Positions 1 through 8,226 are shown, counted from the first letter of the stretch. The stretch is 38,881 nt of DNA from JAVWIF01 sp036639635 (GCA_036639635.1 JAVWIF010000014.1:1-38881); one strand, 5' to 3'. Numbers and translations are program-made. The notes: generated by a model from the sequence alone, not told the origin.

Positions 1-156
1 CTATATGATAAAAATGCGAAACGTGGGCTATCTGATGATGAAATTAGATCAAATGTATTAAATGCTTATTATGTTCTTCTTACACGTGCAAGAAGAGGAG
101 TATATTTATATATTTGTGATAAAGCTTTGCGAGATTATTTCAAACGATTCTTTTAA
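1..156 (+). CDS. C-terminal end of a DUF2075/UvrD-like ATPase (5' truncated)
   Basis: An open frame enters from the left edge and stops at TAA 154-156, giving 51 residues. It contains YVLLTRARRGVYLYICD, which resembles the helicase motif VI region (VLLTRAR) at the end of DUF2075 and UvrD_C_2 proteins, where it is followed by a short basic tail such as DYFKRFF here. Those proteins are superfamily 1-like ATPases, often with a nuclease or schlafen-like N-terminus, and their roles are mostly unknown. The N-terminal part lies outside the window, so the full architecture cannot be judged. It is followed by about 375 bases without an intact gene. Confidence 0.6.
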   Translation, partial: LYDKNAKRGLSDDEIRSNVLNAYYVLLTRARRGVYLYICDKALRDYFKRFF

Positions 157-264
157 TAGAAGAGAAATATGCATATAGATAGTTGATTATTAGATAGATT
201 AATATATCGCATCAAATTTTGAAATAATCGATAAATAAGAATGCTAAGATTTCATCATAAATGA

Positions 265-339
265 ACAAGTACACCAACTATGATTGAAACAATAAGCTTA
301 ATGATTACGTTCTTTATGTTAATTACAGGATATAAGTGA
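265..339 (+). pseudogene. Possible remnant of a holin-like small toxin ORF
   Basis: One frame reads TSTPT-MIETISLMITFFMLI and then stops (TGA 337-339). The pattern E-T-I-S-L-M-I-T-F-x-M-L-I resembles the start of the short hydrophobic Hol_Tox / type I toxin-like peptides of Gram-positive bacteria, which normally continue for 10-15 more residues. Here the frame is closed upstream by a stop (262-264) and ends early, and no good ribosome binding site precedes ATG 280. It may be a decayed copy or chance. The rest of 157-500 shows no other feature I can support. Confidence 0.25.
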
Positions 340-500
340 TTTTAATATACCTGTATTTGCATCTGATACTCTATAATGTATTCTTATAAACAATGAATTG
401 AAAAGATACTTGTTTCATATTATTTAAGTAAATTTAGTATTATTAATGGGTAAGGGACTTTTAAGTAGATGATTAGTTAAATAGAATTAAAACAAGACAG

Positions 501-523
501 TAAAAAAGCCACGAAGTGGCTTT
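501..523 (-). terminator. Terminator of tRNA-Gln
   Basis: On the minus strand, stem AAAGCCAC / GTGGCTTT (505-512 with 516-523) with a UUC loop is followed by a run of Ts. It lies just downstream of the minus-strand tRNA-Gln. Confidence 0.85.
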
Positions 524-533
524 GTTGACATAT

Positions 534-609
534 TGGCTGGGATACCTGGATTCGAACCAGGGCAATGTCAGATTCAGAGTCTGATGCCTTACCGCTTGGC
601 GACATCCCA
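534..609 (-). tRNA. tRNA-Gln (anticodon CUG)
   Basis: A 76-nt cloverleaf on the minus strand. The acceptor is TGGGATG with TATCCCA (U1-A72, typical of tRNA-Gln), the D stem is GCC/GGC, the anticodon arm is TCAGA-CTCTGAA-TCTGA (anticodon CTG), and the T arm is CCTGG-TTCGAAT-CCAGG. The discriminator is G and the 3' CCA is encoded. It is divergent from gltX, whose product charges tRNA-Glu and, in bacteria without GlnRS, tRNA-Gln as well. Confidence 0.95.
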
Positions 610-631
610 ATAAGTTATCGCTAACGTTAAT

Positions 632-660
632 ATTCTAAACATTATAGAGATGTTTGTCAA
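632..660 (-). promoter_or_regulatory. Promoter of tRNA-Gln
   Basis: On the minus strand, TTGACA (660-655), a 17-bp spacer and TAGAAT (637-632). This places the start about 15 nt upstream of the mature tRNA 5' end. Confidence 0.75.
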
Positions 661-691
661 TAGAGAAATCACCGAAAAGGCATGAATAAGG

Positions 692-726
692 TTGATTATC
701 GCCTTTGTTTATTATATTATTATAAT
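692..726 (+). promoter_or_regulatory. Probable gltX promoter
   Basis: TTGATT (692-697), a 17-bp spacer and TATTAT (715-720). A perfect TATAAT (721-726) directly follows and could serve instead. Either gives a short leader before the Shine-Dalgarno at 733-741. Confidence 0.5.
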
Positions 727-748
727 ACTATCGAAAGGAAGTATTTAT

Positions 749-2206
749 ATGAAAAAAGTGAGAACTAGATTTGCGCCAAGTCCTACAGGATATATGCATA
801 TTGGGAATCTTAGAACGGCGTTATTTGAATATTTAATAGCAAAACATGAAAATGGAGATTTTATTTTAAGAATTGAAGACACTGACCAAGAACGTTTGGT
901 AGAAGGTGCTGTTGATATTATTTATGAAACAATGAATCAAGTGGGATTACATCACGATGAAGGACCAGACATTGGTGGAGACTTTGGACCATATGTTCAA
1001 TCTGAACGTTTATCAATGTATCAAGCATATGCTGATGAATTGGTTGACTTAGGTGGAGCACATTATTGTTTCTGTGGAGAAGAAGAAATTGAAAGACAAA
1101 GACATGAAGCAGAAAGCTTAGGAATTTCATTTAAATATGATGACCCTTGTAAACACATTGCGAAAGAAGAAGCGAAAGCAAGAATCGCAAATGGTGAAAA
1201 ATATGTTGTACGCCAAAGTATTCAACACGATGGAGAAACACATTTTGATGATGAAGTATATGGAAGAATTGAAGTAGATAATAGTATTTTAGATGAATCT
1301 GTATTATTGAAATCAGATGGATTCCCAACCTATAATTTTGCGAATATCATTGATGATCATCAAATGGAAATTACGCATGTTGTAAGAGGAAATGAATATT
1401 TATCATCGACACCTAAATATAACTTAATTTATCAATCATATGGATGGGATATTCCTACCTATGTACATGTTCCACCAGTTATGAAAGATGAACAACATAA
1501 ATTAAGTAAACGTAATGGAGATGCAAGTTTTCAAGACTTAACAAAAAAAGGATACTTACCAGAAGCTATTTTAAATTATATTGCATTACTAGGATGGGCT
1601 CCTGAAACTGAACAAGAAATATATACATTAGAAGAGTTGATTAAAGTATTTGATATTAAACGTATTTCTAAATCACCTGCTATTTTTGATATTGATAAAT
1701 TAACATGGATGAATGGAATGTATTTACGTGCAATGAGTGTAGAAGAGTTTTATCACTTAGCAAAACCTTATATTGAAATGGCAGTACATAAACCAGTAGA
1801 TATGATTTCAGTAGCACGCATTCTTCAACCTCGTACAGATATTTTAACAACCATTCCTGAAAGTGTTGATTTTATTGATGAACTTCCAGAATATGATAAC
1901 GCAATGTATATTCATAAGAAAATGAAAACAACATATGAAATAGCTTTAAAAGCATTACGTATAGCACAAGTTGCCTTAAGTGAATTAAATGATTGGTCAA
2001 GTGAAGAAACACTACATGAAGTATTACTTGCACTTCCTGCTCTTCATGAAATGAAGAACGGACAATTGTTATGGCCAGTACGTACGGCTATTTCAGGTAA
2101 ACAATTTACTCCTGGAGGAGCTATTGAGATTGCTCATATACTAGGAAAAGAAGAAACGTTAAAACGTCTTCAAATAGGAATTGAAAAATTAGAAAAAGAA
2201 ATTTAA
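749..2206 (+). CDS. gltX: Glutamyl-tRNA synthetase
   Basis: Class I aminoacyl-tRNA synthetase that attaches glutamate to tRNA in the cytoplasm. ATG 749 is chosen because AAAGGAA lies 8 nt upstream and the protein then begins with the family's usual RFAPSPTG; an upstream in-frame extension to 692 has no ribosome binding site. The product has 485 residues, normal for the family. HIGN is at 17-20 and the KMSKS equivalent KLSKR at 251-255. Cys107, Cys109, Cys134 and His136 form CX1CX24CX1H, the spacing of the zinc site of E. coli GluRS. The C-terminal anticodon-binding region is complete. Whether the enzyme is discriminating or also charges tRNA-Gln cannot be told by eye. A strong terminator follows, so it is probably monocistronic. 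Confidence 0.97.
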   Translation: MKKVRTRFAPSPTGYMHIGNLRTALFEYLIAKHENGDFILRIEDTDQERLVEGAVDIIYETMNQVGLHHDEGPDIGGDFGPYVQSERLSMYQAYADELVDLGGAHYCFCGEEEIERQRHEAESLGISFKYDDPCKHIAKEEAKARIANGEKYVVRQSIQHDGETHFDDEVYGRIEVDNSILDESVLLKSDGFPTYNFANIIDDHQMEITHVVRGNEYLSSTPKYNLIYQSYGWDIPTYVHVPPVMKDEQHKLSKRNGDASFQDLTKKGYLPEAILNYIALLGWAPETEQEIYTLEELIKVFDIKRISKSPAIFDIDKLTWMNGMYLRAMSVEEFYHLAKPYIEMAVHKPVDMISVARILQPRTDILTTIPESVDFIDELPEYDNAMYIHKKMKTTYEIALKALRIAQVALSELNDWSSEETLHEVLLALPALHEMKNGQLLWPVRTAISGKQFTPGGAIEIAHILGKEETLKRLQIGIEKLEKEI

Positions 2207-2208
2207 AA

Positions 2209-2243
2209 AAGAAAGCCACATGCTGTTTTGATGTGGTTTTCTT
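2209..2243 (+). terminator. gltX terminator
   Basis: A 13-bp stem AAGAAAGCCACAT / ATGTGGTTTTCTT (2209-2221 with 2230-2242, one G-U) with a 3' T-rich arm, directly after the gltX stop. Confidence 0.75.
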
Positions 2244-2286
2244 CCGTCATAAAATATAGTATACTTAACGTAGCCGAGGTGATGGT

Positions 2287-2727
2287 ATGTTAAAAGATAA
2301 TACAGCAAAAAGAATTCAAACATTTTTACAGTTACGTTTACAAAAAGAAGGAACAATAAATGCTATGATGAACATGAAGTTAGAAAGTGTTGATGAAGAA
2401 AAACGTAAAATCATCCTTTCTTTTCCAGTTGAAAAGTGGCAGTTAAATCCAGTTGGACATATGCATGGTGGTCTGATTAGTACGGCTATGGATATTACCA
2501 TGGGATGTGTTGCTTATACATTTAGTAAGGCAGACTTTACGCCAACGATTCAGTTGTCTGTGAATTTTGTAAATGCTATTAAAGAAGGCGATACGCTTTA
2601 TTTAGAAGGCGTTTGTGATCATGGTGGTAGTCGGATGGCACAAACAAGAGCAGTTGCTAGAACGAATCATAAAGATGAAGTGGTAGCAAGTGCCAATGGG
2701 TCTTACGCAATTAATACCAAACAGTAG
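2287..2727 (+). CDS. PaaI-type hotdog-fold thioesterase
   Basis: A 146-residue single-domain protein of the hotdog thioesterase superfamily (acyl-CoA hydrolysis; exact substrate unknown). The typical HGG signature is seen as NPVGHMHGGLISTAMD (54-69), with His60, Gly61-Gly62 and the acidic Asp69 in the helix that follows. The C-terminal half has the beta-strand pattern and SRMAQTRAVA. GAGGTGAT lies just upstream of ATG 2287. It ends 33 bp before the aminopeptidase gene and there is no terminator between them, so the two are probably cotranscribed. A TATACT at 2260-2265 could be the -10 element, but no clear -35 is visible. Confidence 0.85.
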   Translation: MLKDNTAKRIQTFLQLRLQKEGTINAMMNMKLESVDEEKRKIILSFPVEKWQLNPVGHMHGGLISTAMDITMGCVAYTFSKADFTPTIQLSVNFVNAIKEGDTLYLEGVCDHGGSRMAQTRAVARTNHKDEVVASANGSYAINTKQ

Positions 2728-2760
2728 TAAATAAGAAGGCATATTTTGGAGGAATAGAAA

Positions 2761-4554
2761 ATGACAATTATTGAAAAATTAACAGCATTAAGAAAACTAA
2801 TGAAAGAGCGCAGTATGGATGTATATATGATTCCTACTTCAGACTTTCATGAAACAGAATATGTAGGAGAATACTTTAAAGCAAGAAAATATATGTCACA
2901 CTTTAGTGGGTCAGCAGGAACGTTGGTTGTGTGTCTTGATTGTGCTGCTTTATGGACGGATGGACGTTACTTTATCCAAGCTGAAGAACAATTAAAAGGG
3001 ACAAGTATTACTTTGATGAAACAAGGGGAAGAAGGTGTTCCTACACTTGCTCAGTATATTTATGATCACTGTAGTAATCAAGGGGTATTTGGCTTTGATG
3101 GAAGAGTGATGAATACGAAATTAACAAAAGCGATTATGTTACGTTTAGCGGATAAGGAAGTTCGTGTATCTTATCAAGAAGACTTAGTTGATTTGATTTG
3201 GAAAGATCGTCCTGCTTTGCCAGATAAAAAAGGGTTCTTTTTAGCAGAAAAATATAGTGGAAAAAGTAGTGCAGATAAACTGAAAGATATTAAAGATATA
3301 ATGAAGAAACAAAAAGTAACGCACCATATCGTTACTTCTTTGGATGATATTGCTTGGATATTGAATATGCGTGGAGATGATATTGCTTGTTTTCCTGTAG
3401 TGCTTGCATACCTTGTAATTACAGAAGGCGTTAGTTATGTCTTTATGGATGAGGCTAAGGTAAGTGAAGAGTTAGCGAAGAACTTTAAAGAAAATGATAT
3501 TGTTGTGAAAGCATATGATGAGATTTATCAATATGTGAAAACGATTGATGCTAGTAGTAGCATTATGCTTGATCCAACAAGTGTTAACTATGCAATTACA
3601 CAAGGCTTACATGCTGATATTAAGCTATTAGAGTGTCCTAATCCATCTATGATGATGAAGGCTAAGAAAAACGAAATAGAGCTTGAGAACAACCGTAATG
3701 CCCATATTAAAGATGGTGTTGCGATGACAAAATTCATGTATTGGTTAAAACACAATGTCGGTAAAGAAAAAATTAGCGAACTTAGTGCAAGTGATTATTT
3801 AGAAAGTTTACGTGCACAACAAGAGCATTTTATTGAATTAAGTTTTAATACAATTTCTGCTTATAAAGAACATGCTGCGATGATGCATTATAGTGCAACA
3901 AGCGAAAGTGATGTTGAATTAAAGAAGGAAGGTATGCTACTAGTTGATAGTGGTGGACAATACTATGATGGCACTACTGATATTACAAGAACATTTGTAT
4001 TAGGCCCAATTAGCGATGAAATGCGTTTCCATTTTACCGTTGCTTTACGTAGTCATATTGCTTTATCAAAAGCGCGTTTTTTATATGGCTGTCGGGGAAT
4101 GAATTTAGATATTTTAGCAAGAGGACCACTATGGGATTTAAATCTTGATTATAAATGTGGAACAGGACATGGTGTGGGACATCTTTTAAATGTACACGAA
4201 GGACCTAATGGTTTCCGTTGGAAGATGGTAGCTGAAAGAAATGATAGTTGTATCTTAGAAGAAGGCATGACACAATCAAATGAACCAGGTGTTTATATTG
4301 AAGGTTCTCATGGTATTCGTCATGAAAATGAAATGGTTGTTCATCGTGGTGAAAAGAATGAATATGGACAGTTCATGTATTTTGAAACAATTACCTTTGT
4401 ACCTTTTGATGTCGATGGTTTAGATGTAAGTCTATTGACACAATACGAAAAGCAATGGTTAAACGATTACCATCAAGAAGTGTTTACCAAGATATCTCCT
4501 TATTTAGATAGTGAAGAAGTGACTTGGTTAAAAGATATTACAAAAGCAATCTAA
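2761..4554 (+). CDS. pepP: Xaa-Pro aminopeptidase (M24B, long APP1-like form)
   Basis: Cytoplasmic metallopeptidase expected to remove an N-terminal residue ahead of proline. At 597 residues it is the long three-domain form (two creatinase-like N-terminal domains plus a pita-bread catalytic domain), like eukaryotic APP1, rather than the 350-440 residue E. coli or B. subtilis type. The dimetal ligands are all present: Asp396 and Asp407 (DSGGQYYDGTTDITR), His474 (GHGVGHLL), Glu508 (NEPGVY) and Glu522 (IRHENEMV); their spacing matches the family. GGAGGA (2748-2753) precedes ATG 2761. A terminator follows. Confidence 0.93.
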   Translation: MTIIEKLTALRKLMKERSMDVYMIPTSDFHETEYVGEYFKARKYMSHFSGSAGTLVVCLDCAALWTDGRYFIQAEEQLKGTSITLMKQGEEGVPTLAQYIYDHCSNQGVFGFDGRVMNTKLTKAIMLRLADKEVRVSYQEDLVDLIWKDRPALPDKKGFFLAEKYSGKSSADKLKDIKDIMKKQKVTHHIVTSLDDIAWILNMRGDDIACFPVVLAYLVITEGVSYVFMDEAKVSEELAKNFKENDIVVKAYDEIYQYVKTIDASSSIMLDPTSVNYAITQGLHADIKLLECPNPSMMMKAKKNEIELENNRNAHIKDGVAMTKFMYWLKHNVGKEKISELSASDYLESLRAQQEHFIELSFNTISAYKEHAAMMHYSATSESDVELKKEGMLLVDSGGQYYDGTTDITRTFVLGPISDEMRFHFTVALRSHIALSKARFLYGCRGMNLDILARGPLWDLNLDYKCGTGHGVGHLLNVHEGPNGFRWKMVAERNDSCILEEGMTQSNEPGVYIEGSHGIRHENEMVVHRGEKNEYGQFMYFETITFVPFDVDGLDVSLLTQYEKQWLNDYHQEVFTKISPYLDSEEVTWLKDITKAI

Positions 4555-4559
4555 AGTAT

Positions 4560-4590
4560 AAAGGGACTGTGTTTGCAGTTTCCTTTTTTT
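4560..4590 (+). terminator. Terminator after the aminopeptidase gene
   Basis: Stem AAAGGGACTG / CAGTTTCCTTT (one bulged T, one G-U) followed by TTTTTTT. It overlaps a possible TTG start at 4573 of the next frame, which argues for the later ATG 4624. Confidence 0.8.
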
Positions 4591-4623
4591 GAAATTTTAG
4601 GATATAGAAATGAAGGTGATAAA

Positions 4624-5250
4624 ATGAAATCAATTCTAGCAGAAATTAGTTGTAACAATTGTATGTATCATACCTATCGAAAAAGTGAAACATTAATCCT
4701 TCCTGATTTTGAACCTAGAATGCGTAAAGAATTATTAGAAGATACTTATTTTACTTATGTTTGCCCTCGTTGTGGACATACAATTACGTATTTACATGAA
4801 CTTACTTATGTTGATAAAGCCCATCATTTTATCCTTTTAATAAAACCAAAAGTAGACCAAAAAGAACGTGATCATAATTTATATTTGGAAGATACGAAAA
4901 GTATAAGACGTTACATCAGTGATCCGACACTAGTAAGTGAAAAGTTAAGAATACTAGAAGACGAAGTAGATGATCGAGTCATTGAAATTTTAAAGTTCAA
5001 ACTTAAGGTTCGATATACAAAGATGAAAAAAGAAGTAAAACACATTGCGTATCAAGACTGTGCAAATGATTTGTTTTGGTTTTCTATTGCGTTTATTGAT
5101 AGTGAAGAAATGATTGCTGTAGCAAGTGATTCTTATCAAACAATAAAAAAATCATTGGATGCGAATAATCATAAGAAATTTATCGAGATAGATGAAGACT
5201 GGATAAGAAACAAAAGGATTAGTGAGAACCATAACAAAGACGTGAAGTGA
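4624..5250 (+). CDS. CpXC-domain-like protein with two Cys pairs
   Basis: A 208-residue protein of unknown role. Two CxxC knuckles, Cys10/Cys13 (SCNNC) and Cys47/Cys50 (CPRCGH), are spaced like the predicted zinc-binding CpXC domain found in many Bacillota proteins. The remainder is a charged alpha/beta region with no motif I recognise. ATG 4624 follows AAGGTGAT at about 5 nt; the frame is open further upstream only through the preceding terminator. No signal peptide or membrane segment is seen, so it is probably cytoplasmic. It is flanked on both sides by terminators and is likely transcribed alone. Confidence 0.7.
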   Translation: MKSILAEISCNNCMYHTYRKSETLILPDFEPRMRKELLEDTYFTYVCPRCGHTITYLHELTYVDKAHHFILLIKPKVDQKERDHNLYLEDTKSIRRYISDPTLVSEKLRILEDEVDDRVIEILKFKLKVRYTKMKKEVKHIAYQDCANDLFWFSIAFIDSEEMIAVASDSYQTIKKSLDANNHKKFIEIDEDWIRNKRISENHNKDVK

Positions 5251-5276
5251 GTCAAAACTTTACAATAACTAAGAAC

Positions 5277-5312
5277 AGAAAACCGCAGAAAGCAGCGGTT
5301 TTCTTTAGTTTT
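5277..5312 (+). terminator. Terminator after the CpXC gene
   Basis: Perfect 10-bp stem AGAAAACCGC / GCGGTTTTCT (5277-5286 with 5295-5304), with Ts in and after the 3' arm. Confidence 0.85.
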
Positions 5313-5322
5313 GGGGAAATTC

Positions 5323-5352
5323 TATAATGTTAGTATATTTATGTATATTAAC
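5323..5352 (+). promoter_or_regulatory. TATAAT with adjacent dyad, possible operator
   Basis: TATAAT at 5323-5328 is immediately followed by a dyad GTTAGTATA / TATATTAAC (5329-5337 with 5344-5352, one G-T). It lies about 110 bp upstream of the HTH regulator gene and could be an autoregulatory site. No -35 is recognisable. A second TATAAT at 5426-5431 is nearer the gene. Confidence 0.3.
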
Positions 5353-5460
5353 ACGACAAAAAGTGAAATTACTCTTTTTTTACTCTTTGGATTGGTAAAA
5401 CATAGTAATTTGAAGCAGATTATCCTATAATAAAAATATTGGCTTGAAGGAGAAATGTTT

Positions 5461-6702
5461 ATGGAAATAAGCAATGAAAGATTGAACATAATTGGAAGAC
5501 TAATTGGAATTTATAGAGAAGAAAGAAGAAATAATACGCAAAACAATTATACGCAAAAAAGATTTTGTAAAGATATATGTAGTATCAACACTTTAAAGAA
5601 TATTGAGCTTGGAAATAGTGCACGGAGTAAAGATGTATATGTATTGTTATTAACTAAATTTGATTTGGCTTTAGGCGAGGTACCAATTGTGGATAACGCA
5701 ATGAAAACGTTACTTGTTACGTTGTATGATACCATGGAGTACGCTGATTTAGAAAAGATAGATATCATTTGTGGCAAAGCACTCCGGTTAATAGAAAGTG
5801 TTAAAGACTATGTTTATTATGCTGAACTATATGATGTTTTTAATGATATAAAAAAATTTTATCAAAAAGGGGTATTCATAAGTAATAAAAAAATGTTGCA
5901 TTATCGTAAAGTAATACATGTACTACCCAATATGTTTGCTGACTTATTGAGGATATTGGTGTACACAAAAGCGAAGATAGAAAATGTTGAGGACATAGAA
6001 ACACTACGTGATTTAGTAGAACCAATTCGCTTGCATGAATGTAATCATAAATGGCTAGAACTTCACTTGTTCAATTATTATTATCGCCAAAAAAAGTTTT
6101 TCTCCATGTACATATTAGGAGAAGAATTGGAAGCATATTTTATTAAGCATAGTAATTGGATACGTTTGGTTGATATTTATGAAGGTGAAATTATGTTGTT
6201 TGGAACTATCTGTTTTGATAAAAGTATGGAGTTTATTCAGAAAGCTTTGTTGTTAGTTGATGAAGAAAAAATTGTTGATTATACAGTACGAAAATTATAT
6301 GCCACAATTGCTTCGCTTTATTACTATCATCATGATTATATCAGTGCGTTAAAGTATTTTGATAAGATGATGCAATACAAAGGTAATACGTATCTAGAAA
6401 AATATATCTTAATGGCAGATTGTCAGAATCGTTTACATCAACGCTGTACGTTACCACTAATTCCTGAAGAAACATACAATAGCTATCCATCCCAGGTAAC
6501 GCTCATGTATAATTACTTTACTTTTACAGAAAATATACCAGTATTTATTAAAGAAAATTATATTCTTACAAAGATTCTACCTACGTTATGTAGCCAACCG
6601 TTTATCGATATTTTTAGATTTGAATTATTTCGATTAATTAATACAACAGGACATTATAAATTATTACATACCTTTGAAAGACTAACGGAAGGTGTTAAAT
6701 AG
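5461..6702 (+). CDS. HTH regulator with long helical-repeat C-terminus (RRNPP/Rgg-like)
   Basis: Predicted cytoplasmic transcription regulator of 413 residues. Residues about 8-70 look like an XRE-type helix-turn-helix (LIGIYREERR, then TQKRFCKDICSINTLKNIE). The remaining 340 residues are helical with aromatic-rich repeats (for example YYYHHDYISALKYFDKM), resembling the TPR-like peptide-binding region of Rgg/PlcR/MutR regulators. The best start is ATG 5461, with AAGGAG ending 8 nt upstream; an ATG at 5455 would have only a 2-nt spacer. No cognate signal-peptide gene is evident nearby. The downstream neighbour on the same strand is the G-tract RNA at 6828, a possible target. Confidence 0.65.
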   Translation: MEISNERLNIIGRLIGIYREERRNNTQNNYTQKRFCKDICSINTLKNIELGNSARSKDVYVLLLTKFDLALGEVPIVDNAMKTLLVTLYDTMEYADLEKIDIICGKALRLIESVKDYVYYAELYDVFNDIKKFYQKGVFISNKKMLHYRKVIHVLPNMFADLLRILVYTKAKIENVEDIETLRDLVEPIRLHECNHKWLELHLFNYYYRQKKFFSMYILGEELEAYFIKHSNWIRLVDIYEGEIMLFGTICFDKSMEFIQKALLLVDEEKIVDYTVRKLYATIASLYYYHHDYISALKYFDKMMQYKGNTYLEKYILMADCQNRLHQRCTLPLIPEETYNSYPSQVTLMYNYFTFTENIPVFIKENYILTKILPTLCSQPFIDIFRFELFRLINTTGHYKLLHTFERLTEGVK

Positions 6703-6793
6703 GTACGAAAAAACTTTAAAAAGTTGATACTTTTTTAAAAAAACGACGTTTATGAAGACTAAATAGAAAAAATATCAACTCGCTAAAATTCGA

Positions 6794-6821
6794 TTGTTTT
6801 ATCTTGGTAATGAAGTATAAT
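6794..6821 (+). promoter_or_regulatory. Promoter of the small RNA candidate
   Basis: TTGTTT (6794-6799), a 16-bp spacer and a perfect TATAAT (6816-6821). The predicted start near 6828 coincides with the first hairpin of the RNA candidate. Confidence 0.6.
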
Positions 6822-6827
6822 ATAGCT

Positions 6828-6962
6828 TGTCAAGTTGGGGTGACAATTTGATTTGGGGTGTATTCATAGTGGGGGTAACCTATGAATATAGTGGGTAACA
6901 AAGATTTCTTTGGATAGGAAGAAAACGATAATCGTAAACCTTTGGTGACGGTTATTTTTTTT
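6828..6962 (+). ncRNA. Candidate structured small RNA with four G-tracts
   Basis: About 135 nt bounded by a promoter and a terminator, with no credible ORF. Visible structure: a 5' hairpin TTGTCA/TGACAA (6827-6832 with 6841-6846), a 9-bp hairpin TATTCATAG/CTATGAATA (6861-6869 with 6880-6888), and the terminator hairpin. Four G-runs of 4, 4, 5 and 3 (starting at 6837, 6855, 6871 and 6893) sit in loops or linkers, in the contexts TTGGGGT, TTGGGGT, GTGGGGGT and GTGGGT. It matches no riboswitch or RNA family I can recall. It could be an independent small RNA or the leader of the ABC ATPase gene. The rest of 6703-7017 holds only a weak AT hairpin near 6714-6740. Confidence 0.5.
6928..6962 (+). terminator. 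Terminator ending the small RNA candidate
   Basis: Stem ATAATCGT / ACGGTTAT (6928-6935 with 6948-6955; inner ACC/GGT pairing) followed by eight Ts. It lies 55 bp before the ABC ATPase start, so it could attenuate that gene if transcription is continuous. Confidence 0.75.
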
Positions 6963-7017
6963 GCTTTCATTTTGATTAGAAAAATGATAAACTAACAATG
7001 AAAATGAGGTAAATGAA

Positions 7018-8067
7018 ATGGCAACGTTACAATTACATAATATACGAAAAAAGTTTGGTGAAATTAAGGCACTTGAACAAGTGAACTTAACAATGAATGA
7101 AAAATGTTTCTTGGTACTTGCAGGTCCTTCTGGTTGTGGGAAGACAACCTTATTACAGATTATTGCAGGCTTTATACAAGCCGATGAAGGTAGCGTTTTT
7201 TTAGATGGTGTAGCACTTGCTGATAAAGAACCTAGTGAGCGTAATATTGCTATGGTATTTCAAGACGCAGCCCTTTTTCCACATTTGAAGGTATTTGATA
7301 ATATCGCATTTGGATTAGAATATAGCGGATTAACAAAAGATGAAAGTAAAAGTCGAGTGGAAGAAGCTGCAAAGATGTTACATATCGAAGATTTATTAGA
7401 ACGCAAAGCTAGTACGTTGTCTACAGGTCAAAAACAACGTGTTTCTATTGCTAGAGCGTTTGTTAGAAAGCCTAAACTATTTTTAATGGATGAGGCATTA
7501 AGTGCCTTAGATGCACGCTTAAAAACACAATTACGCATTGAAATTGCACAGTTATATAAAAACAATGATGCAACATTTTTATATGTTACACATGATCAAG
7601 TAGAGGCTATGACTTTGGCAGATATTTTAATTATTATGAATGAAGGGAGCTTTCAACAAGTGGGGAAACCAATGGATATTTATAAATATCCAAAGAACTT
7701 GTTTGTGGCTTCGTTTTTAGGAAAATATGAGATTAATAAATTTAAAGGACATATTGATAATCAAGTGTTATATTGGAAAGAAAAACGTTTAAAACTTACA
7801 AATGCAATTGATAACCAAGAGGTCGTATTAGGTGTAAGAGAAGAACATATTAGAGTAGATGAAGAGTTTGGAACACAAGGAATCATAGTGTTAATTGAAA
7901 ATGTTGGTGATGAAGTATATGTTCACATTAAAAGTGAGGAACAAGTTTTTATTATGAAAAAAGAAAAATCACAAACCTATCATTTAGGTGATGCAATTTC
8001 TTTTGGCTTTATGTGGAAAGATGTACTAGTTTTTAATGCACAAACTACGAATAGAATTGAACTATAG
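7018..8067 (+). CDS. Orphan ABC transporter ATPase, MalK/MsmX/PotA type
   Basis: Cytoplasmic nucleotide-binding subunit of an importer, 349 residues. It shows Walker A GPSGCGKTT (36-44), Q-loop Gln82, signature LSTGQ (134-138; the usual form is LSGGQ), Walker B LFLMDEALSALD (154-165, with Ala where most relatives have Pro) and H-loop His192. The C-terminal ~110 residues fit a TOBE-type regulatory domain, as in sugar, Fe3+ and polyamine importers. No permease or binding-protein genes are adjacent. In some Bacillota such orphan ATPases (MsmX, MsmK) serve several sugar importers; that role is an inference here. GAGGT precedes ATG 7018. Confidence 0.85.
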   Translation: MATLQLHNIRKKFGEIKALEQVNLTMNEKCFLVLAGPSGCGKTTLLQIIAGFIQADEGSVFLDGVALADKEPSERNIAMVFQDAALFPHLKVFDNIAFGLEYSGLTKDESKSRVEEAAKMLHIEDLLERKASTLSTGQKQRVSIARAFVRKPKLFLMDEALSALDARLKTQLRIEIAQLYKNNDATFLYVTHDQVEAMTLADILIIMNEGSFQQVGKPMDIYKYPKNLFVASFLGKYEINKFKGHIDNQVLYWKEKRLKLTNAIDNQEVVLGVREEHIRVDEEFGTQGIIVLIENVGDEVYVHIKSEEQVFIMKKEKSQTYHLGDAISFGFMWKDVLVFNAQTTNRIEL

Positions 8068-8101
8068 AAGAATTCAACCTTCTCAAGATGCTTCTTAACA
8101 T

Positions 8102-8127
8102 AAAAAAAAGTCCTTAATTTAAGGACT
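8102..8127 (-). terminator. Terminator of tRNA-Ala
   Basis: On the minus strand, stem AGTCCTT / AAGGACT (8127-8121 with 8115-8109) followed by a run of eight Ts. Confidence 0.85.
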
Positions 8128-8138
8128 CATTTGCAATT

Positions 8139-8214
8139 TGGTGGAGCTTATCGGGATCGAACCGATGACCCCCTGCGTGCAAGGCAGGTGCTCTCCCAGC
8201 TGAGCTAAAACCCC
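8139..8214 (-). tRNA. tRNA-Ala (anticodon UGC)
   Basis: A 76-nt cloverleaf on the minus strand. The acceptor is GGGGTTT with AAGCTCC, including the G3-U70 wobble that identifies tRNA-Ala. The anticodon arm is CCTGC-CTTGCAC-GCAGG (anticodon TGC), the T loop is TTCGATC, and CCA is encoded. Confidence 0.96.
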
Positions 8215-8226
8215 ATGTGCTCAATT

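Noticed and set aside
4573..4623. Longer N-terminus for the CpXC protein starting at TTG 4573.
   Set aside because: That start lies inside the terminator of the preceding gene, while ATG 4624 has a proper Shine-Dalgarno.
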